Assembly: GCA_964540535.1 (NCBI GenBank)
Contig: CAZIMO010000009.1
Span: forward strand, 1-64,000
DNA: 64,000 nt
From: Fimenecus sp964540535
GTDB lineage: Bacteria > Bacillota > Clostridia > Oscillospirales > Acutalibacteraceae
Direction: 5' to 3'
How positions within the stretch are numbered: position 1 is the stretch's first letter; each line of letters begins with the position of its first letter. The position numbers and the translations under genes are program-made. Of this stretch, positions 16,479 through 26,249 are shown in pieces. The notes below the pieces were generated by a model. It worked only from the letters and a program-made list of their open reading frames with translations. It had not been told where the DNA came from and ran no database searches.

Positions 16479-17051
16479 TCAAAGAGTCCCCTTTGTTGAG
16501 AGTATTTTGTCAGTTCTTTCTGTAGCGATGCTCATTGCGTGACCGAAAGCTTTGAAAAGAGCTTCAGCAATGTGGTGAGAATTGTTACCGTACGGAGCGC
16601 GGAGATGAAGTGTGATTTTTGCATTGTCAGCAACTGCACGGAAAAATTCAACGCACATACAAACATCAAAATCACCGCATTTTTCCTGCGGAAAATCGGC
16701 TTCGAAAACAGTATATGCACGGTTGCAAATGTCAACCGCGCAAAAGCCCAAGGCTTCGTCCATAGGTACAAAAAAACTTCCGTAGCGGACAAGACCCGAT
16801 TTGTCACCGAGAATTTCAAAAAGCGCATTGCCGAGTACAATGCCCACATCCTCAACAGTGTGGTGACAGTCCACCTCAATATCGCCCTTGCATTTCAGTT
16901 TTAAGCCGTAACCTGCGTGCATAGCGAAAGCCGTGAGCATATGGTCAAAAAATCCAACTCCTGTATCAATGCTGACTTCGCCGCCCTCTAAACAGAGAGA
17001 AAGCTCAATATCGGTTTCTTTTGTTGTTCTTATAAGTTTGGTCTGTCGCAT
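16479..17051 (-). CDS. hisB: Imidazoleglycerol-phosphate dehydratase
   Basis: 190 residues, the monofunctional form without a phosphatase domain. It dehydrates IGP to imidazole acetol phosphate. The duplicated manganese-binding motifs are visible: FFDHMLTAFAMHAG, DCHHTVEDVGI and NSHHIAEALFKAFGHA. It lies 2 bp after hisC. Histidinol-phosphate phosphatase must be encoded elsewhere. Confidence 0.95.
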   Translation of the reverse strand: MRQTKLIRTTKETDIELSLCLEGGEVSIDTGVGFFDHMLTAFAMHAGYGLKLKCKGDIEVDCHHTVEDVGIVLGNALFEILGDKSGLVRYGSFFVPMDEALGFCAVDICNRAYTVFEADFPQEKCGDFDVCMCVEFFRAVADNAKITLHLRAPYGNNSHHIAEALFKAFGHAMSIATERTDKILSTKGTL

Positions 17052-17053
17052 TG

Positions 17054-18109
17054 TTATTCCTCCAATATTTGCTGAAGTTCTGCGAGCAAATTTTCATTTT
17101 CTTGCTTACTGCCTGCGGTAATTCGCAGATATTCGCCCATATTACGAATAATTATACCGCAGTTTTTCAATTCTTCAAAGACTTCTTTGGCGTTTTGAAC
17201 CTTCATAAACACAAAATTCGTGTGAGAGTCATAAATTCTTTCAATTTTATCGGTTTTTGCAGACAAATCAACAAGTGAAGCGTAAAGCTCCTCTTTTGAT
17301 TTTACTACCGTTTTGATACAGCTGTCAATATAATCGGGGTGCGCAAACAGCACCTCGCCGAGAGCCTGTGACACCGAATTAACATTATAAGGCGATTTTA
17401 CCGCACGCATTACATTAGTAAGCATTTTATTTGCAACAGCGAAGCCAAGACGAAGCCCTGCCGAGCCTAAAGCCTTTGAACAGGTTTTTAAAATGATAAG
17501 ATTATCATAACTGTTAAACTCGCCGAGCAGACTTTCGTCTTCCGCAAAATCCATATACGCTTCGTCAAGAACCACAAGAGAATTAACGCTGTTTAAAAGC
17601 TTTCTTATCTCATTTTTTGTGATAATTCTTGATGTGGGATTGCATGGATTAGAAAAAATAATTATTCTTACCTTTTCGGAATTTGCAAGCTCAATAACCC
17701 GGTCAATATTTACATCTAAATCGTCGTTTTTATGATATTGAACGCTTTCGCACTCTGCGATTTCCGCATAAAAACGGTACATTGAAAAATCCGGTTCAAG
17801 TGTTAAAATTTTATCGCCCTTTTGCAGAAAAGCATTCATAATAACAGAAATTATTTCGTCAGAACCATTACCTGCTGTCACATTTTCGGGTGATACCTTA
17901 AAATATTCAGCAAAGCCGTTTACTAATCTCTCTGCCATAGGGTCTGGATATCGGTTTAACGCTGAATTTTTAAGGGCTTCAGCCATTTCGTTCTGAATTT
18001 CTTCGGGGAATATCAAAAATGACTCGTTAGCGTCAAGGCGGATTTCATAATTACCGCTGATTGGCTCATACGGCGTTAAATTTTTTACTTTTTCGTTCAG
18101 CTGAAACAT
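17054..18109 (-). CDS. hisC: Histidinol-phosphate aminotransferase
   Basis: 351 residues. PLP-dependent fold-type I enzyme that transaminates imidazole acetol phosphate with glutamate. It has the N-terminal IRLDANES motif, NPCNPTS, LDEAYMDF and the PLP lysine in KTCSKALGSAGLRLG. It is packed between hisD and hisB with gaps of 2-3 bp. Confidence 0.94.
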   Translation of the reverse strand: MFQLNEKVKNLTPYEPISGNYEIRLDANESFLIFPEEIQNEMAEALKNSALNRYPDPMAERLVNGFAEYFKVSPENVTAGNGSDEIISVIMNAFLQKGDKILTLEPDFSMYRFYAEIAECESVQYHKNDDLDVNIDRVIELANSEKVRIIIFSNPCNPTSRIITKNEIRKLLNSVNSLVVLDEAYMDFAEDESLLGEFNSYDNLIILKTCSKALGSAGLRLGFAVANKMLTNVMRAVKSPYNVNSVSQALGEVLFAHPDYIDSCIKTVVKSKEELYASLVDLSAKTDKIERIYDSHTNFVFMKVQNAKEVFEELKNCGIIIRNMGEYLRITAGSKQENENLLAELQQILEE

Positions 18110-18112
18110 TTT

Positions 18113-19402
18113 TCAGTCCTCAAATCTAACTTTAATTGAATTTGCGTGAGCTGTTAAGCCCTCTGTTTCTGCAAGAGAAACAACTTTATCCTTGCAGTCA
18201 CGAAGTGCATTCTCCGTATAATAAATGAAGCTTGATTTTTTAATAAAGCTGTCAACCGAAAGCGGTGAAAAAAATCTTGCAGTACCGCTTGTAGGTAAAA
18301 CATGGTTAGGTCCTGCAAAGTAGTCGCCGAGAGGTTCGGGAGAATAATTGCCTAAAAACACACTGCCTGCGTTATCCATTCTGCCGATATATTCCAACGG
18401 ATTTTCAACGCACATTTCAAGATGCTCGGGGGCAAGGCGGTTTGCAAAATCAACCGCTTTATCCATACTGTCGCAAATTATTATTGCGCCGAAATCTTTA
18501 AGAGATTTTTCTATAATCTCTTTTCTTGAAAGAACTGCACACTGCTTTGCAAGCTCTGTTTTTGTCTGCTCTGCAATCTCTGCGCTCGTAGTAATAAGAA
18601 TTGACGATGCCAAAACATCATGCTCTGCTTGGCTCATAAGGTCTGCCGCAAGGAATTTCGGATTAGCCGTTTCATCTGCGACAATTAAAATTTCGCTTGG
18701 ACCTGCGACCATATCAATATCAACAGTGCCGTAAAGAAGCTTCTTTGCGGTTGCAACAAAAATATTGCCCGGACCTACGATTTTATCAACTTTAGGTACG
18801 CTTTCTGTGCCGTAAGCAAGCGCGGCAACAGCCTGGGCGCCGCCCATTAGGAACACACGGTCAACTCCGGCAATTTTTGCCGCCGCAAGAATATCGGGAT
18901 TTGGTGTGCCGTCTTTTGAAGGCGGAGTTACCATAATAAGCTCTTTAACACCTGCAATCTTCGCAGGAATTGCGTTCATCAATACGCTTGAGGGGTAAGC
19001 CGCCGTACCGCCGGGAACATAAAGCCCCACACGCTCAAGCCCGCGGACACGCTGCCCCATAATAACTCCGTTTTCTTTAGCAGTAAGCCAGCTTTGCTGT
19101 TTTTGGCGCTCGTGAAAATCACGGATATTCTCTGCGGCATCTTCTAAAGCCTTTACGAAAAACGAATCGCATTTTTCAATTGCTTTATCAATTTCTTCCT
19201 TTGAAATTTCTGCTTTTTCGGGTGCTTTGCCGTCAAATTTAACTGTATATTCAAGCACGGCTTTATCGCCGTTTACCTTAACATTTTCAAGAATTTCGTT
19301 TACGGCTGCGGTTACTTTTTTGTCAACCTCGCCGCTTCGTGCTTTAAGCTGAGAAATGAGAATTTCTTCTGCTTGTCCGTCTGCAAAAACTGTATTTATC
19401 AT
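18113..19402 (-). CDS. hisD: Histidinol dehydrogenase
   Basis: 429 residues. Zinc enzyme that oxidises histidinol to histidine in two NAD-dependent steps. Visible: GLYVPGGTAAYPSSVLMNAIPA, the zinc-ligand stretch SQAEHD, and the catalytic Glu-His in RLAPEHLEM. The ATG at 19402 is preferred (AAGG eight bases upstream); an in-frame GTG at 19411 is inside that RBS. Confidence 0.95.
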   Translation of the reverse strand: MINTVFADGQAEEILISQLKARSGEVDKKVTAAVNEILENVKVNGDKAVLEYTVKFDGKAPEKAEISKEEIDKAIEKCDSFFVKALEDAAENIRDFHERQKQQSWLTAKENGVIMGQRVRGLERVGLYVPGGTAAYPSSVLMNAIPAKIAGVKELIMVTPPSKDGTPNPDILAAAKIAGVDRVFLMGGAQAVAALAYGTESVPKVDKIVGPGNIFVATAKKLLYGTVDIDMVAGPSEILIVADETANPKFLAADLMSQAEHDVLASSILITTSAEIAEQTKTELAKQCAVLSRKEIIEKSLKDFGAIIICDSMDKAVDFANRLAPEHLEMCVENPLEYIGRMDNAGSVFLGNYSPEPLGDYFAGPNHVLPTSGTARFFSPLSVDSFIKKSSFIYYTENALRDCKDKVVSLAETEGLTAHANSIKVRFED

Positions 19403-19412
19403 CGCTGTCACC

Positions 19413-20039
19413 TTAATTCTTTGGAATTACATTTTCTAATTTTTCAAGGAACTCGTCAATTTCGTCACGGCGAAGCTTCATACTTGCCATATTTACTATA
19501 ACACGGGCTGAAATAGGCATAATTTTTTCAATTACTTCAAGTCCGTTTTCTTTAAGAGTTGTTCCTGTTTCAACAATATCCACAATAGCGTCTGCAAGAT
19601 TTAAAAGCGGAGCAAGCTCAACAGAGCCTTCAATTTTGATGATTTTAACATCCATTCCCCTGCCCTCAAAATAGGCTTTTGTCACATTGGGATATTTAGT
19701 TGCAATTCGTTTTGTATTGAAGCCGTCATAAAATGATGTTCCTTTTTTGCCTGCAAGAGCAAAATCGCATTTGCCGAGATTTAAATCCATCATTTCATAA
19801 AAGCTTTTACCGTTTTCTACTATTGTGTCGCGGCCTACAATGCCGATATCGCACACACCGTGTTCAACATAAGTGATTACATCTGCCGCCTTGGCAAGAA
19901 CCACTTCATAGTCATTTACCTTTAGAATAAGCCTTCTGCCCTTATTTATCAGCTGATCGCAATCGAGACCCATTTTTTGAAAAAGCTCAACCGTCTGTTT
20001 TTCAAGTCTGCCCTTTGTGAGTGCAATTCTAATACTCAT
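19413..20039 (-). CDS. hisG: ATP phosphoribosyltransferase catalytic subunit, short form
   Basis: 208 residues, which is the short HisG without the C-terminal allosteric domain. It joins ATP and PRPP in the committed step. Motifs: IRIALTKGRLE at the start, and the PRPP loop in DIVETGTTLKENGL. It needs HisZ for activity and feedback control. ATG at 20039 follows GAGGTG and overlaps the hisZ stop by 4 bp (ATGA). Confidence 0.94.
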   Translation of the reverse strand: MSIRIALTKGRLEKQTVELFQKMGLDCDQLINKGRRLILKVNDYEVVLAKAADVITYVEHGVCDIGIVGRDTIVENGKSFYEMMDLNLGKCDFALAGKKGTSFYDGFNTKRIATKYPNVTKAYFEGRGMDVKIIKIEGSVELAPLLNLADAIVDIVETGTTLKENGLEVIEKIMPISARVIVNMASMKLRRDEIDEFLEKLENVIPKN

Positions 20040-21235
20040 ATCTGCACCTCGCTTGTTCCGTTCTCGTCTATAATGCAAACCGTATCAAATTTTTTCTGCT
20101 TTGCATATTCAAAAGTTTCTTCTTTGGTTGCAAAATTTGAAATTTCACAGTAAACACCGCTGTCACGAAGCTTTTTTGAGTATTCAACAGCGTCTGTAAT
20201 AACTTCATCAGCGCCCCAAACAATAATTTTCGGCAGAACTTCCTCTTCCACTTCGTTCCGCGCGAGCATTACTGCCGCCAAATCGCCTGTTTCAATACCG
20301 AAGCCGATTGAGGGCATTTCTTTGCCGAATTCACCTGCCAGCAAATCATAACGTCCGCCCGAAACAACAGAAACACCGCTGCCGCTCAAATAACCTTTAA
20401 AAATAATTCCCGTATAATAATTTGTACGGTTTACAAGGCTCAAATCAATAATTATTCTATCTGCAAGCCCTAATTTTTCAAGCCGAATATAAAGCTTTTT
20501 AAGATATTCAAGGCTCTCGCAACCCTCTTCATCAAGCTCTATCTGCTTTGCCTTTTCAATAACATCAAGTCCGCCGAAATACCGTGGAAGATTTCTGATA
20601 TATTTTACAACATCATTTTCGCCGATACTGTCAAGAATATTGTTCAGCAAAACAAAATTTCTGCTTTCAACACAGTCATAGATTTGGCTTACCGTTTCAT
20701 CATCAACGCACAATTTATTACATAAAGCCTTAAAAAAGCCTGCGTGTCCGATTTCAAACTTAAAATCCGCCGAAGTACAGCACTCAATAGCCTCAACCGC
20801 AGTTGAAATTACCTCTAAATCCGCACGGATACCGCCAACGCCCATAAGTTCAATACCGCTCTGTGTCGCCTCGTCGCTTCTGCCTGTAAAATTTTTCTGA
20901 CGCAGAAAAACATTCTGATTATAATAAATTCTCAAAGGCAAAACAGCATTTTGCAGTCTTGTTGAGGCAAGACGGGCAATGGGAAGCGTTGAGTCGGGAC
21001 GAAGCACTAAAAGTCTGCCGTATGAATCGGTTAAGCTGTAAAGATTTTCGGGGCTGTAACCCGAACTTTCACGGTTAAACACATCAAAAAATTCTATTGT
21101 GGGGGTCATCACCTTTTGATAACCCTTTGATTTAAAGAGAGCCGAAATTTTTTTCTGTACAAAGCGAATTGCACGGCTTTCAGAAAGAAGATAATCTTTT
21201 GTGCCCTCAGGAGTAATTTTAGAGTAATTCTTCAT
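20036..21235 (-). CDS. hisZ: ATP phosphoribosyltransferase regulatory subunit
   Basis: 399 residues. A HisRS-like protein that forms a hetero-octamer with short HisG and binds histidine. Class II aminoacyl-tRNA-synthetase motifs are visible (TPTIEFFDVF; LVLRPDSTLPIAR; SGGRYDLLAGEFG, and GIETGDLAAVML). It is first in the his operon and overlaps hisG by 4 bp. Confidence 0.92.
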   Translation of the reverse strand: MKNYSKITPEGTKDYLLSESRAIRFVQKKISALFKSKGYQKVMTPTIEFFDVFNRESSGYSPENLYSLTDSYGRLLVLRPDSTLPIARLASTRLQNAVLPLRIYYNQNVFLRQKNFTGRSDEATQSGIELMGVGGIRADLEVISTAVEAIECCTSADFKFEIGHAGFFKALCNKLCVDDETVSQIYDCVESRNFVLLNNILDSIGENDVVKYIRNLPRYFGGLDVIEKAKQIELDEEGCESLEYLKKLYIRLEKLGLADRIIIDLSLVNRTNYYTGIIFKGYLSGSGVSVVSGGRYDLLAGEFGKEMPSIGFGIETGDLAAVMLARNEVEEEVLPKIIVWGADEVITDAVEYSKKLRDSGVYCEISNFATKEETFEYAKQKKFDTVCIIDENGTSEVQI

Positions 21236-21306
21236 AAAAATAAAATTCCTTAAAATTCAAGTATATTATTATACATTTTAAATTTTACGCGCTTTAGCGT
21301 GCTACT

Positions 21307-21335
21307 ATGTTATCACAATAAAGTGCGCAAGTCAA
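21307..21335 (-). promoter_or_regulatory. Promoter of the his operon
   Basis: Read on the - strand: TTGACT (21330-21335), 17-bp spacer, TAACAT (21307-21312). A small stem (ACGC/GCGT) follows at about 21288-21299. I see no T-box or His-rich leader peptide. Confidence 0.65.
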
Positions 21336-21376
21336 GTATTAAAGTTGATTTTATTGAGAACCAAATAACTTTTATA

Positions 21377-24300
21377 TCAGAAACCAAAGAATGAAATTTG
21401 CGCAGTTTCGGGAAGTCCGTCAAGAGCGCCGACTTCTTTAAGCGCAGTAACAACGGCACTTGAAGCTCCTGTTCTAGCTTGATAATCGTCAATTGACACA
21501 AAATTGCCTTTACCGTCATTCCTGCCGACTTCAAGTCCCTTTGCCGCATTTTCGCCGACACCCGAAAGCGCCGAAAACGGCATTCTGATTTTTCCGTCTT
21601 CAATGAAATATGTAGTTGCACGGGATTTATAAATATCAACAGGTAAAAGCTCAACTCCGCGCGCCATCATTTCATTAACCACCTGCAAGGTTGTAAACTG
21701 GTCTTTTTCTTTGGCGGTCATTGGTTTTCTGTCTTTAGTTTCTGCATTAAGCGGTCCGTGAAGTTCAATCATTTTGCGTTTAACGGCATCTCTGCCTTGA
21801 AGAACCGTTACTGCGTCAAGATCACCGCCGCGAACAGTTAAAAATGCGGTGTAATATTCAGTGGGCTTATAAATCTTATACCAACCCAATCGAAGCGCCG
21901 CAATAACATAAGCCGCCGCATGAGCCTTGGGGAACATATACTTAATTTTACGGCAGGATTCCATATACCATTCAGGAACATTGCAGGCGCGCATTGCCTC
22001 TTCAGCGCCTTCGGGGAAGCCGACTTTAGCAACAATACCTTTACGGGTTTTTTCCATAATATTAAAGGCAAGGCTTGAATCAAGTCCTTTATGAATTAGA
22101 TAGGTCATAATATCGTCACGGGTACCGATAACCTCTGAAATTGTGCAGGTTCCATTCTTAATAAGCTCCTGCGCATTGCCGAGCCAAACATCAGTACCGT
22201 GTGAAAGTCCTGAAATCTGCAAAAGGTCGGAAAATTTTTGAGGCTGTGATTCCACAAGCATTCCGCGAACGAAATCCGTACCCATTTCGGGAATTGAAAG
22301 CGTTCCGGTTTCAACACCTATATCATCGGGAGTAAGTCCCAATGCGGCAGGGCTTGTGCAAAGACTGACGATTTTGGGGTCGCACACATCAACATCCATA
22401 ACATTTATTCCTGTCATATCTTCAAGATGTTTATAAAGTGTAGGAACATCATGACCGAGAATATCAAGTTTCAGAATTGTATCATGCAAGAAATGGAAGT
22501 CGAAGTGAGTGGTTTCCATATCAGAAGATGTATCGTTTGCAGGGTACTGAACGGCTGTGAAATCATAGACATCAAATTCATTTGGAACAACAACCATTCC
22601 GCCGGGGTGCTGACCTGTTGTACGCTTAATTCCTGTACATCCGCGAGTGAGCCTGTCCTCTTCAGCACGTGAAACAACCCTTCCACGCTCTTCAAGGTAT
22701 TTTTTAACATATCCGTAAGCAGTTTTATCGGCAACAGTTGCAATTGTACCGGCCTTGAACACATGGTCGCGTCCGAACAATTCTTCTGTATATCGGTGAG
22801 CCTTACCTTGATAATCGCCCGAGAAGTTAAGGTCAATATCGGGAGCTTTGTCACCATGGAAACCGAGGAATGTCTGAAAAGGAATTTCATGACCGTCACG
22901 AAGCATTGGAATATCGCAATTCGGACAGTTTTTCGGCGGCATATCAAAACCGGAACCGTATTCGCCGTGCAGGAAAAACTCACTGTGCTTACATTTCGGA
23001 CAGCGATAGTGCGCGGCAAGGGGATTAACCTCTGAAATACCTGCCATTGTAGCAACGAATGAAGAGCCAACCGATCCACGGGAGCCTACATGATAACCGT
23101 GAGCTTCAGAATCCCAAACAAGCTTTTGTGCGATAATATAAAGAACCGCAAATCCGTGCTTAATAATAGAGTCAAGCTCCATTTCAAGTCTTTCTGCAAC
23201 ATATTCAGGAACAGGGTCGCCGTACCATTCCTTTGCCTTTGCCCAGCAAATGTCACGAAGCTCTTGCTCTGCTCCCGGAATGGTCGGGTTAAAGGTTCCC
23301 GGAGGAATTGGAGTAACTGTTTCAATTGTGTCTGCAATTTTATTTGTATTTGTAACAACAACCTCAAAGGCTGTATCTTCGCCGAGATATGCAAATTCAT
23401 CAAGCATTTCTTCGGTGGTTTTAAAATAAAGAGGCGCTTGATTATCTGCGTCGTCAAAGCCCTTGCCTGCCATAAGAACAGCGCGGAAAGCGGCGTCCTC
23501 GGGGTCCATAAAATGCACATCGCCGGTTGCGCAAACTAACTTGCCAAGCTTGTCGCCCAAATGGATAACTTTGCGGTTTATGTCGCGAATATCCTCAATA
23601 GTTTTAATCCTATCGTACTCTTTATTTCTTTCGGGATTTTTCGCATTGGGGTCTGAATGTGCCGCAATCATAAACTGATTGTTGCCGTCGGGCTGAATTT
23701 CAAGATAATCGTAATATCCTGCTATTTCAAGTAATTCTTCATCACTTTTTCCTAAAAGAATTGCCCTTATAAGCTCTCCGGCCTCACAGGCAGAACCGAG
23801 AATTATACCGTCACGAAGCCCGTTAAGCTTTGAGCGAGGAATACAGGGTCTTTTATGGAAATAAGTTGTATGAGAAAGCGAAATAAGCTTATAAAGATTT
23901 TTAAGACCTGCCTTATTCTGCACAAGAATAATAATATGGTACCGCTGAAGTTTTTCCCAAGGTGTGTCGGGATTGTTTATATCGTCAATAAGATAGCCCT
24001 CAACACCGTAAATAAGCTTAATGTCGCTTTTGCCCTTGCCCTTAACAGCGTCGGGATAGCCCTGCGCATTGCCGTGGTCGGTAATGGCAATGGCAGGATG
24101 ACCCCACTCGATTGCTCTTTTAACAAGCTTATCGGCAGATGTCATTCCGTCCATATCGGACATATTTGTATGTAAATGCAGTTCGACACGCTTTTGCTCT
24201 GCACAGTCTTTCTTCTTTATTGGCGTTACCGTGCTTACAGCAGTTGCTGAAATCACATTTTCGCCTGCGAATTTATCATAGGACACTCTGCCGTAAACCA

Positions 24301-25168
24301 TAACGGTAATTCCGTCATTAAGAACGCCTAAAAAGCTTTTTGCATTCTCACAGCGTTCAAAAATCTTAACCGTATAGGAATAAGTTTTATCTGTAATATT
24401 GAAATTTATAATATTATTTTTACCGTCGCGGGTTGTTCGCACATCAACTCCGAAAACCTCGCCCCAAACGGCAACAGCACCGCTTTCAATATCAACATCT
24501 TTAAGATGCTGAAGATTTGAGTGTCTTATAAGATTGCCGTAAATCGCCTTTTGAGTTTCAAGGTAAATAGGAAATCCTTCTTTAACCACATGGGGTTTAG
24601 GCTCGCCTGCCTCTTGGGGCATTTGCGGAGCAGGAATATTCTTTTCACGGCGGATTTCTTCATCAACCTTTTTCTGCATTTCGTCAACTGCGGACTCCGT
24701 ATTGAAATCGCTCTGCATAAGAGTAACCGTAACATCAATTCCGAAAACGGCGCGGATTATTTTTTCAAGCTCTGTATGGCAGTTTGCGCCCTCAAGAATA
24801 TTTTTACCGCCTTTTTTAAGTCCGACTGACAGCTCTTTGCCTTGAAGTTTATAATCGGCATCGTTAAAATAACCGTTTGCAACAACATTGCGCGCTTTGA
24901 GAATATTCACAAGCATAGGCATATACTCTGTTGAAAATCCCGTTCTTGTTTCATCGCAAATAATTGATATATTAACATTTACAGCCCTTGAAAGTTCACT
25001 TTCAAGAGCTACAATGCGTTCATTTTCAATTTTTCTGTAAGGCTTAATTGTAAGCCTTGCCGAACAATTCTCATAGGAAGCTGAAAAATCCGTAATATCA
25101 GCATAAGCGATATCAAGATTTTTATCTCCTGCAAAATTCTCGGCGAAAAGTGATTTTAATATCGCCAT
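21377..25168 (-). CDS. polC: DNA polymerase III alpha subunit, PolC type, lacking the 3'-5' exonuclease domain
   Basis: 1263 residues; PolC is usually about 1430. Order: N-terminal domain (1-200), OB fold (about 205-310), PHP domain starting with HLHTNMSDMDG at 331 and TDHGNAQ at 363, zinc motif (C724, C727, C749, C752), and the polymerase core with the catalytic PDIDLNFSGDYQ at 777-788 and KYMFPKAHAAAYV later. In other PolCs a DnaQ-like exonuclease of about 170 residues is inserted in the PHP domain. Here YGVEGYLIDD (387-396) is followed after about 12 residues by HIIILVQNKAGLKNLYKLIS (411-430), so the insertion is absent although both flanks align. No frameshift is involved. Replicative synthesis should be intact; proofreading in cis should not. 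Confidence 0.93.
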   Translation of the reverse strand: MAILKSLFAENFAGDKNLDIAYADITDFSASYENCSARLTIKPYRKIENERIVALESELSRAVNVNISIICDETRTGFSTEYMPMLVNILKARNVVANGYFNDADYKLQGKELSVGLKKGGKNILEGANCHTELEKIIRAVFGIDVTVTLMQSDFNTESAVDEMQKKVDEEIRREKNIPAPQMPQEAGEPKPHVVKEGFPIYLETQKAIYGNLIRHSNLQHLKDVDIESGAVAVWGEVFGVDVRTTRDGKNNIINFNITDKTYSYTVKIFERCENAKSFLGVLNDGITVMVYGRVSYDKFAGENVISATAVSTVTPIKKKDCAEQKRVELHLHTNMSDMDGMTSADKLVKRAIEWGHPAIAITDHGNAQGYPDAVKGKGKSDIKLIYGVEGYLIDDINNPDTPWEKLQRYHIIILVQNKAGLKNLYKLISLSHTTYFHKRPCIPRSKLNGLRDGIILGSACEAGELIRAILLGKSDEELLEIAGYYDYLEIQPDGNNQFMIAAHSDPNAKNPERNKEYDRIKTIEDIRDINRKVIHLGDKLGKLVCATGDVHFMDPEDAAFRAVLMAGKGFDDADNQAPLYFKTTEEMLDEFAYLGEDTAFEVVVTNTNKIADTIETVTPIPPGTFNPTIPGAEQELRDICWAKAKEWYGDPVPEYVAERLEMELDSIIKHGFAVLYIIAQKLVWDSEAHGYHVGSRGSVGSSFVATMAGISEVNPLAAHYRCPKCKHSEFFLHGEYGSGFDMPPKNCPNCDIPMLRDGHEIPFQTFLGFHGDKAPDIDLNFSGDYQGKAHRYTEELFGRDHVFKAGTIATVADKTAYGYVKKYLEERGRVVSRAEEDRLTRGCTGIKRTTGQHPGGMVVVPNEFDVYDFTAVQYPANDTSSDMETTHFDFHFLHDTILKLDILGHDVPTLYKHLEDMTGINVMDVDVCDPKIVSLCTSPAALGLTPDDIGVETGTLSIPEMGTDFVRGMLVESQPQKFSDLLQISGLSHGTDVWLGNAQELIKNGTCTISEVIGTRDDIMTYLIHKGLDSSLAFNIMEKTRKGIVAKVGFPEGAEEAMRACNVPEWYMESCRKIKYMFPKAHAAAYVIAALRLGWYKIYKPTEYYTAFLTVRGGDLDAVTVLQGRDAVKRKMIELHGPLNAETKDRKPMTAKEKDQFTTLQVVNEMMARGVELLPVDIYKSRATTYFIEDGKIRMPFSALSGVGENAAKGLEVGRNDGKGNFVSIDDYQARTGASSAVVTALKEVGALDGLPETAQISFFGF

Positions 25169-25183
25169 ATATTTTTCACACCG

Positions 25184-26236
25184 TTACATTTTTTCTATTT
25201 CTTTTAAAAGTTCATCAACAATTTCATTTTCGGCAACTTTTTTAAGCACTTCGCCGTGCTTGAAGATTACACCGCATCCGTCTCCGCCTGCAACACCGAT
25301 ATCAGCCTCTTTAGCTTCACCGGGGCCGTTTACAACACAGCCCATAACTGCCACCTTAATCGGTTTATTATAATTTGCAAGCTCTTTTTCAACTCTGTCT
25401 GCAAGCGAAATTAAATCAATTTTTGTTCTGCCGCAAGTGGGGCATGAAACAATTTGCACACAGTCTGTTTTTATGCCTGCCGCTTTGAGAATATCATAGC
25501 CTGCCTTAACCTCGGTGACAGGATCGGCAGTCATCGAAACACGGATTGTATCGCCGATACCGTCTAAAAGCAGTGAACCTATACCTATGCTCGACTTTAC
25601 AAGAGCCATATTGCGGGTACCTGCCTCGGTAACGCCGAGGTGCAGAGGATAATCGCACATATCCGCCACTAATCTGTAAGCTTTAACCATTTTTTGCACA
25701 TCGGAAGATTTAATAGAAACTACAATATCGTTAAAATCAAACTTTTCAAGCAAATTTATATGATACATTGCACTTTCAGCCATAGCCTCGGGTGTGGGCG
25801 AACCGTATTTTGCAAGTAAATCCCTTTCGAGCGAACCTGAATTTACGCCTATACGGATAGGCACATTATGTAAACGGCAAGCCGCCGCCACCGCATGCAC
25901 TTTTTCGTCGTCGCCGATATTGCCGGGGTTAATTCTGATTTTGTCAACACCTGCGGCAATACTCTCTAACGCACAGCGATAGTCAAAGTGAATATCTGCA
26001 ACCACAGGAATTTTAACCGCATTTTTAACTGCATAAAGAGTATTAACCGCCTCTTTATTAGGTACGGTCAAACGGATAATCTGACAGCCTGCCTTTTCAA
26101 GCTCAATCGCCTGTTTCACATTGCCCTCGGCATTTTCTGCGGGGACATTGAGCATTGACTGAACCGAAATCGGATTATTACCGCCTATTTTAACATTACC
26201 TGCCGTTACTACTCGGCTTTTTCTGCGTTCTATCAT
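25184..26236 (-). CDS. ispG: 4-Hydroxy-3-methylbut-2-enyl diphosphate synthase
   Basis: 350 residues. [4Fe-4S] enzyme of the MEP isoprenoid pathway that turns MEcPP into HMBPP. The cluster cysteines are in CPTCGRTKID and GCVVNGPGEAKEADIG. The N-terminus RRKSRVVTAGNVKIGG is typical. It follows rseP by 13 bp and precedes polC by 15 bp. With dxr nearby it supports a MEP route. Confidence 0.95.
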   Translation of the reverse strand: MIERRKSRVVTAGNVKIGGNNPISVQSMLNVPAENAEGNVKQAIELEKAGCQIIRLTVPNKEAVNTLYAVKNAVKIPVVADIHFDYRCALESIAAGVDKIRINPGNIGDDEKVHAVAAACRLHNVPIRIGVNSGSLERDLLAKYGSPTPEAMAESAMYHINLLEKFDFNDIVVSIKSSDVQKMVKAYRLVADMCDYPLHLGVTEAGTRNMALVKSSIGIGSLLLDGIGDTIRVSMTADPVTEVKAGYDILKAAGIKTDCVQIVSCPTCGRTKIDLISLADRVEKELANYNKPIKVAVMGCVVNGPGEAKEADIGVAGGDGCGVIFKHGEVLKKVAENEIVDELLKEIEKM

Positions 26237-26249
26237 TTTCTCACCGTCT

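Noticed and set aside
21236..21376. T-box or histidine leader peptide
   Set aside because: The leader is short, lacks the T-box sequence and any His-rich short ORF.
22471..23079. Long ORFs in other frames inside polC (also 23086-23520 and 23090-23539)
   Set aside because: They are shadows of the polC reading frame with no RBS and no known domains.
23900..24000. Frameshift or assembly break explaining the short polC
   Set aside because: The frame is continuous on both sides and the flanking PHP motifs are intact, so a simple frameshift is excluded; an assembly deletion remains possible and is noted in the finding.
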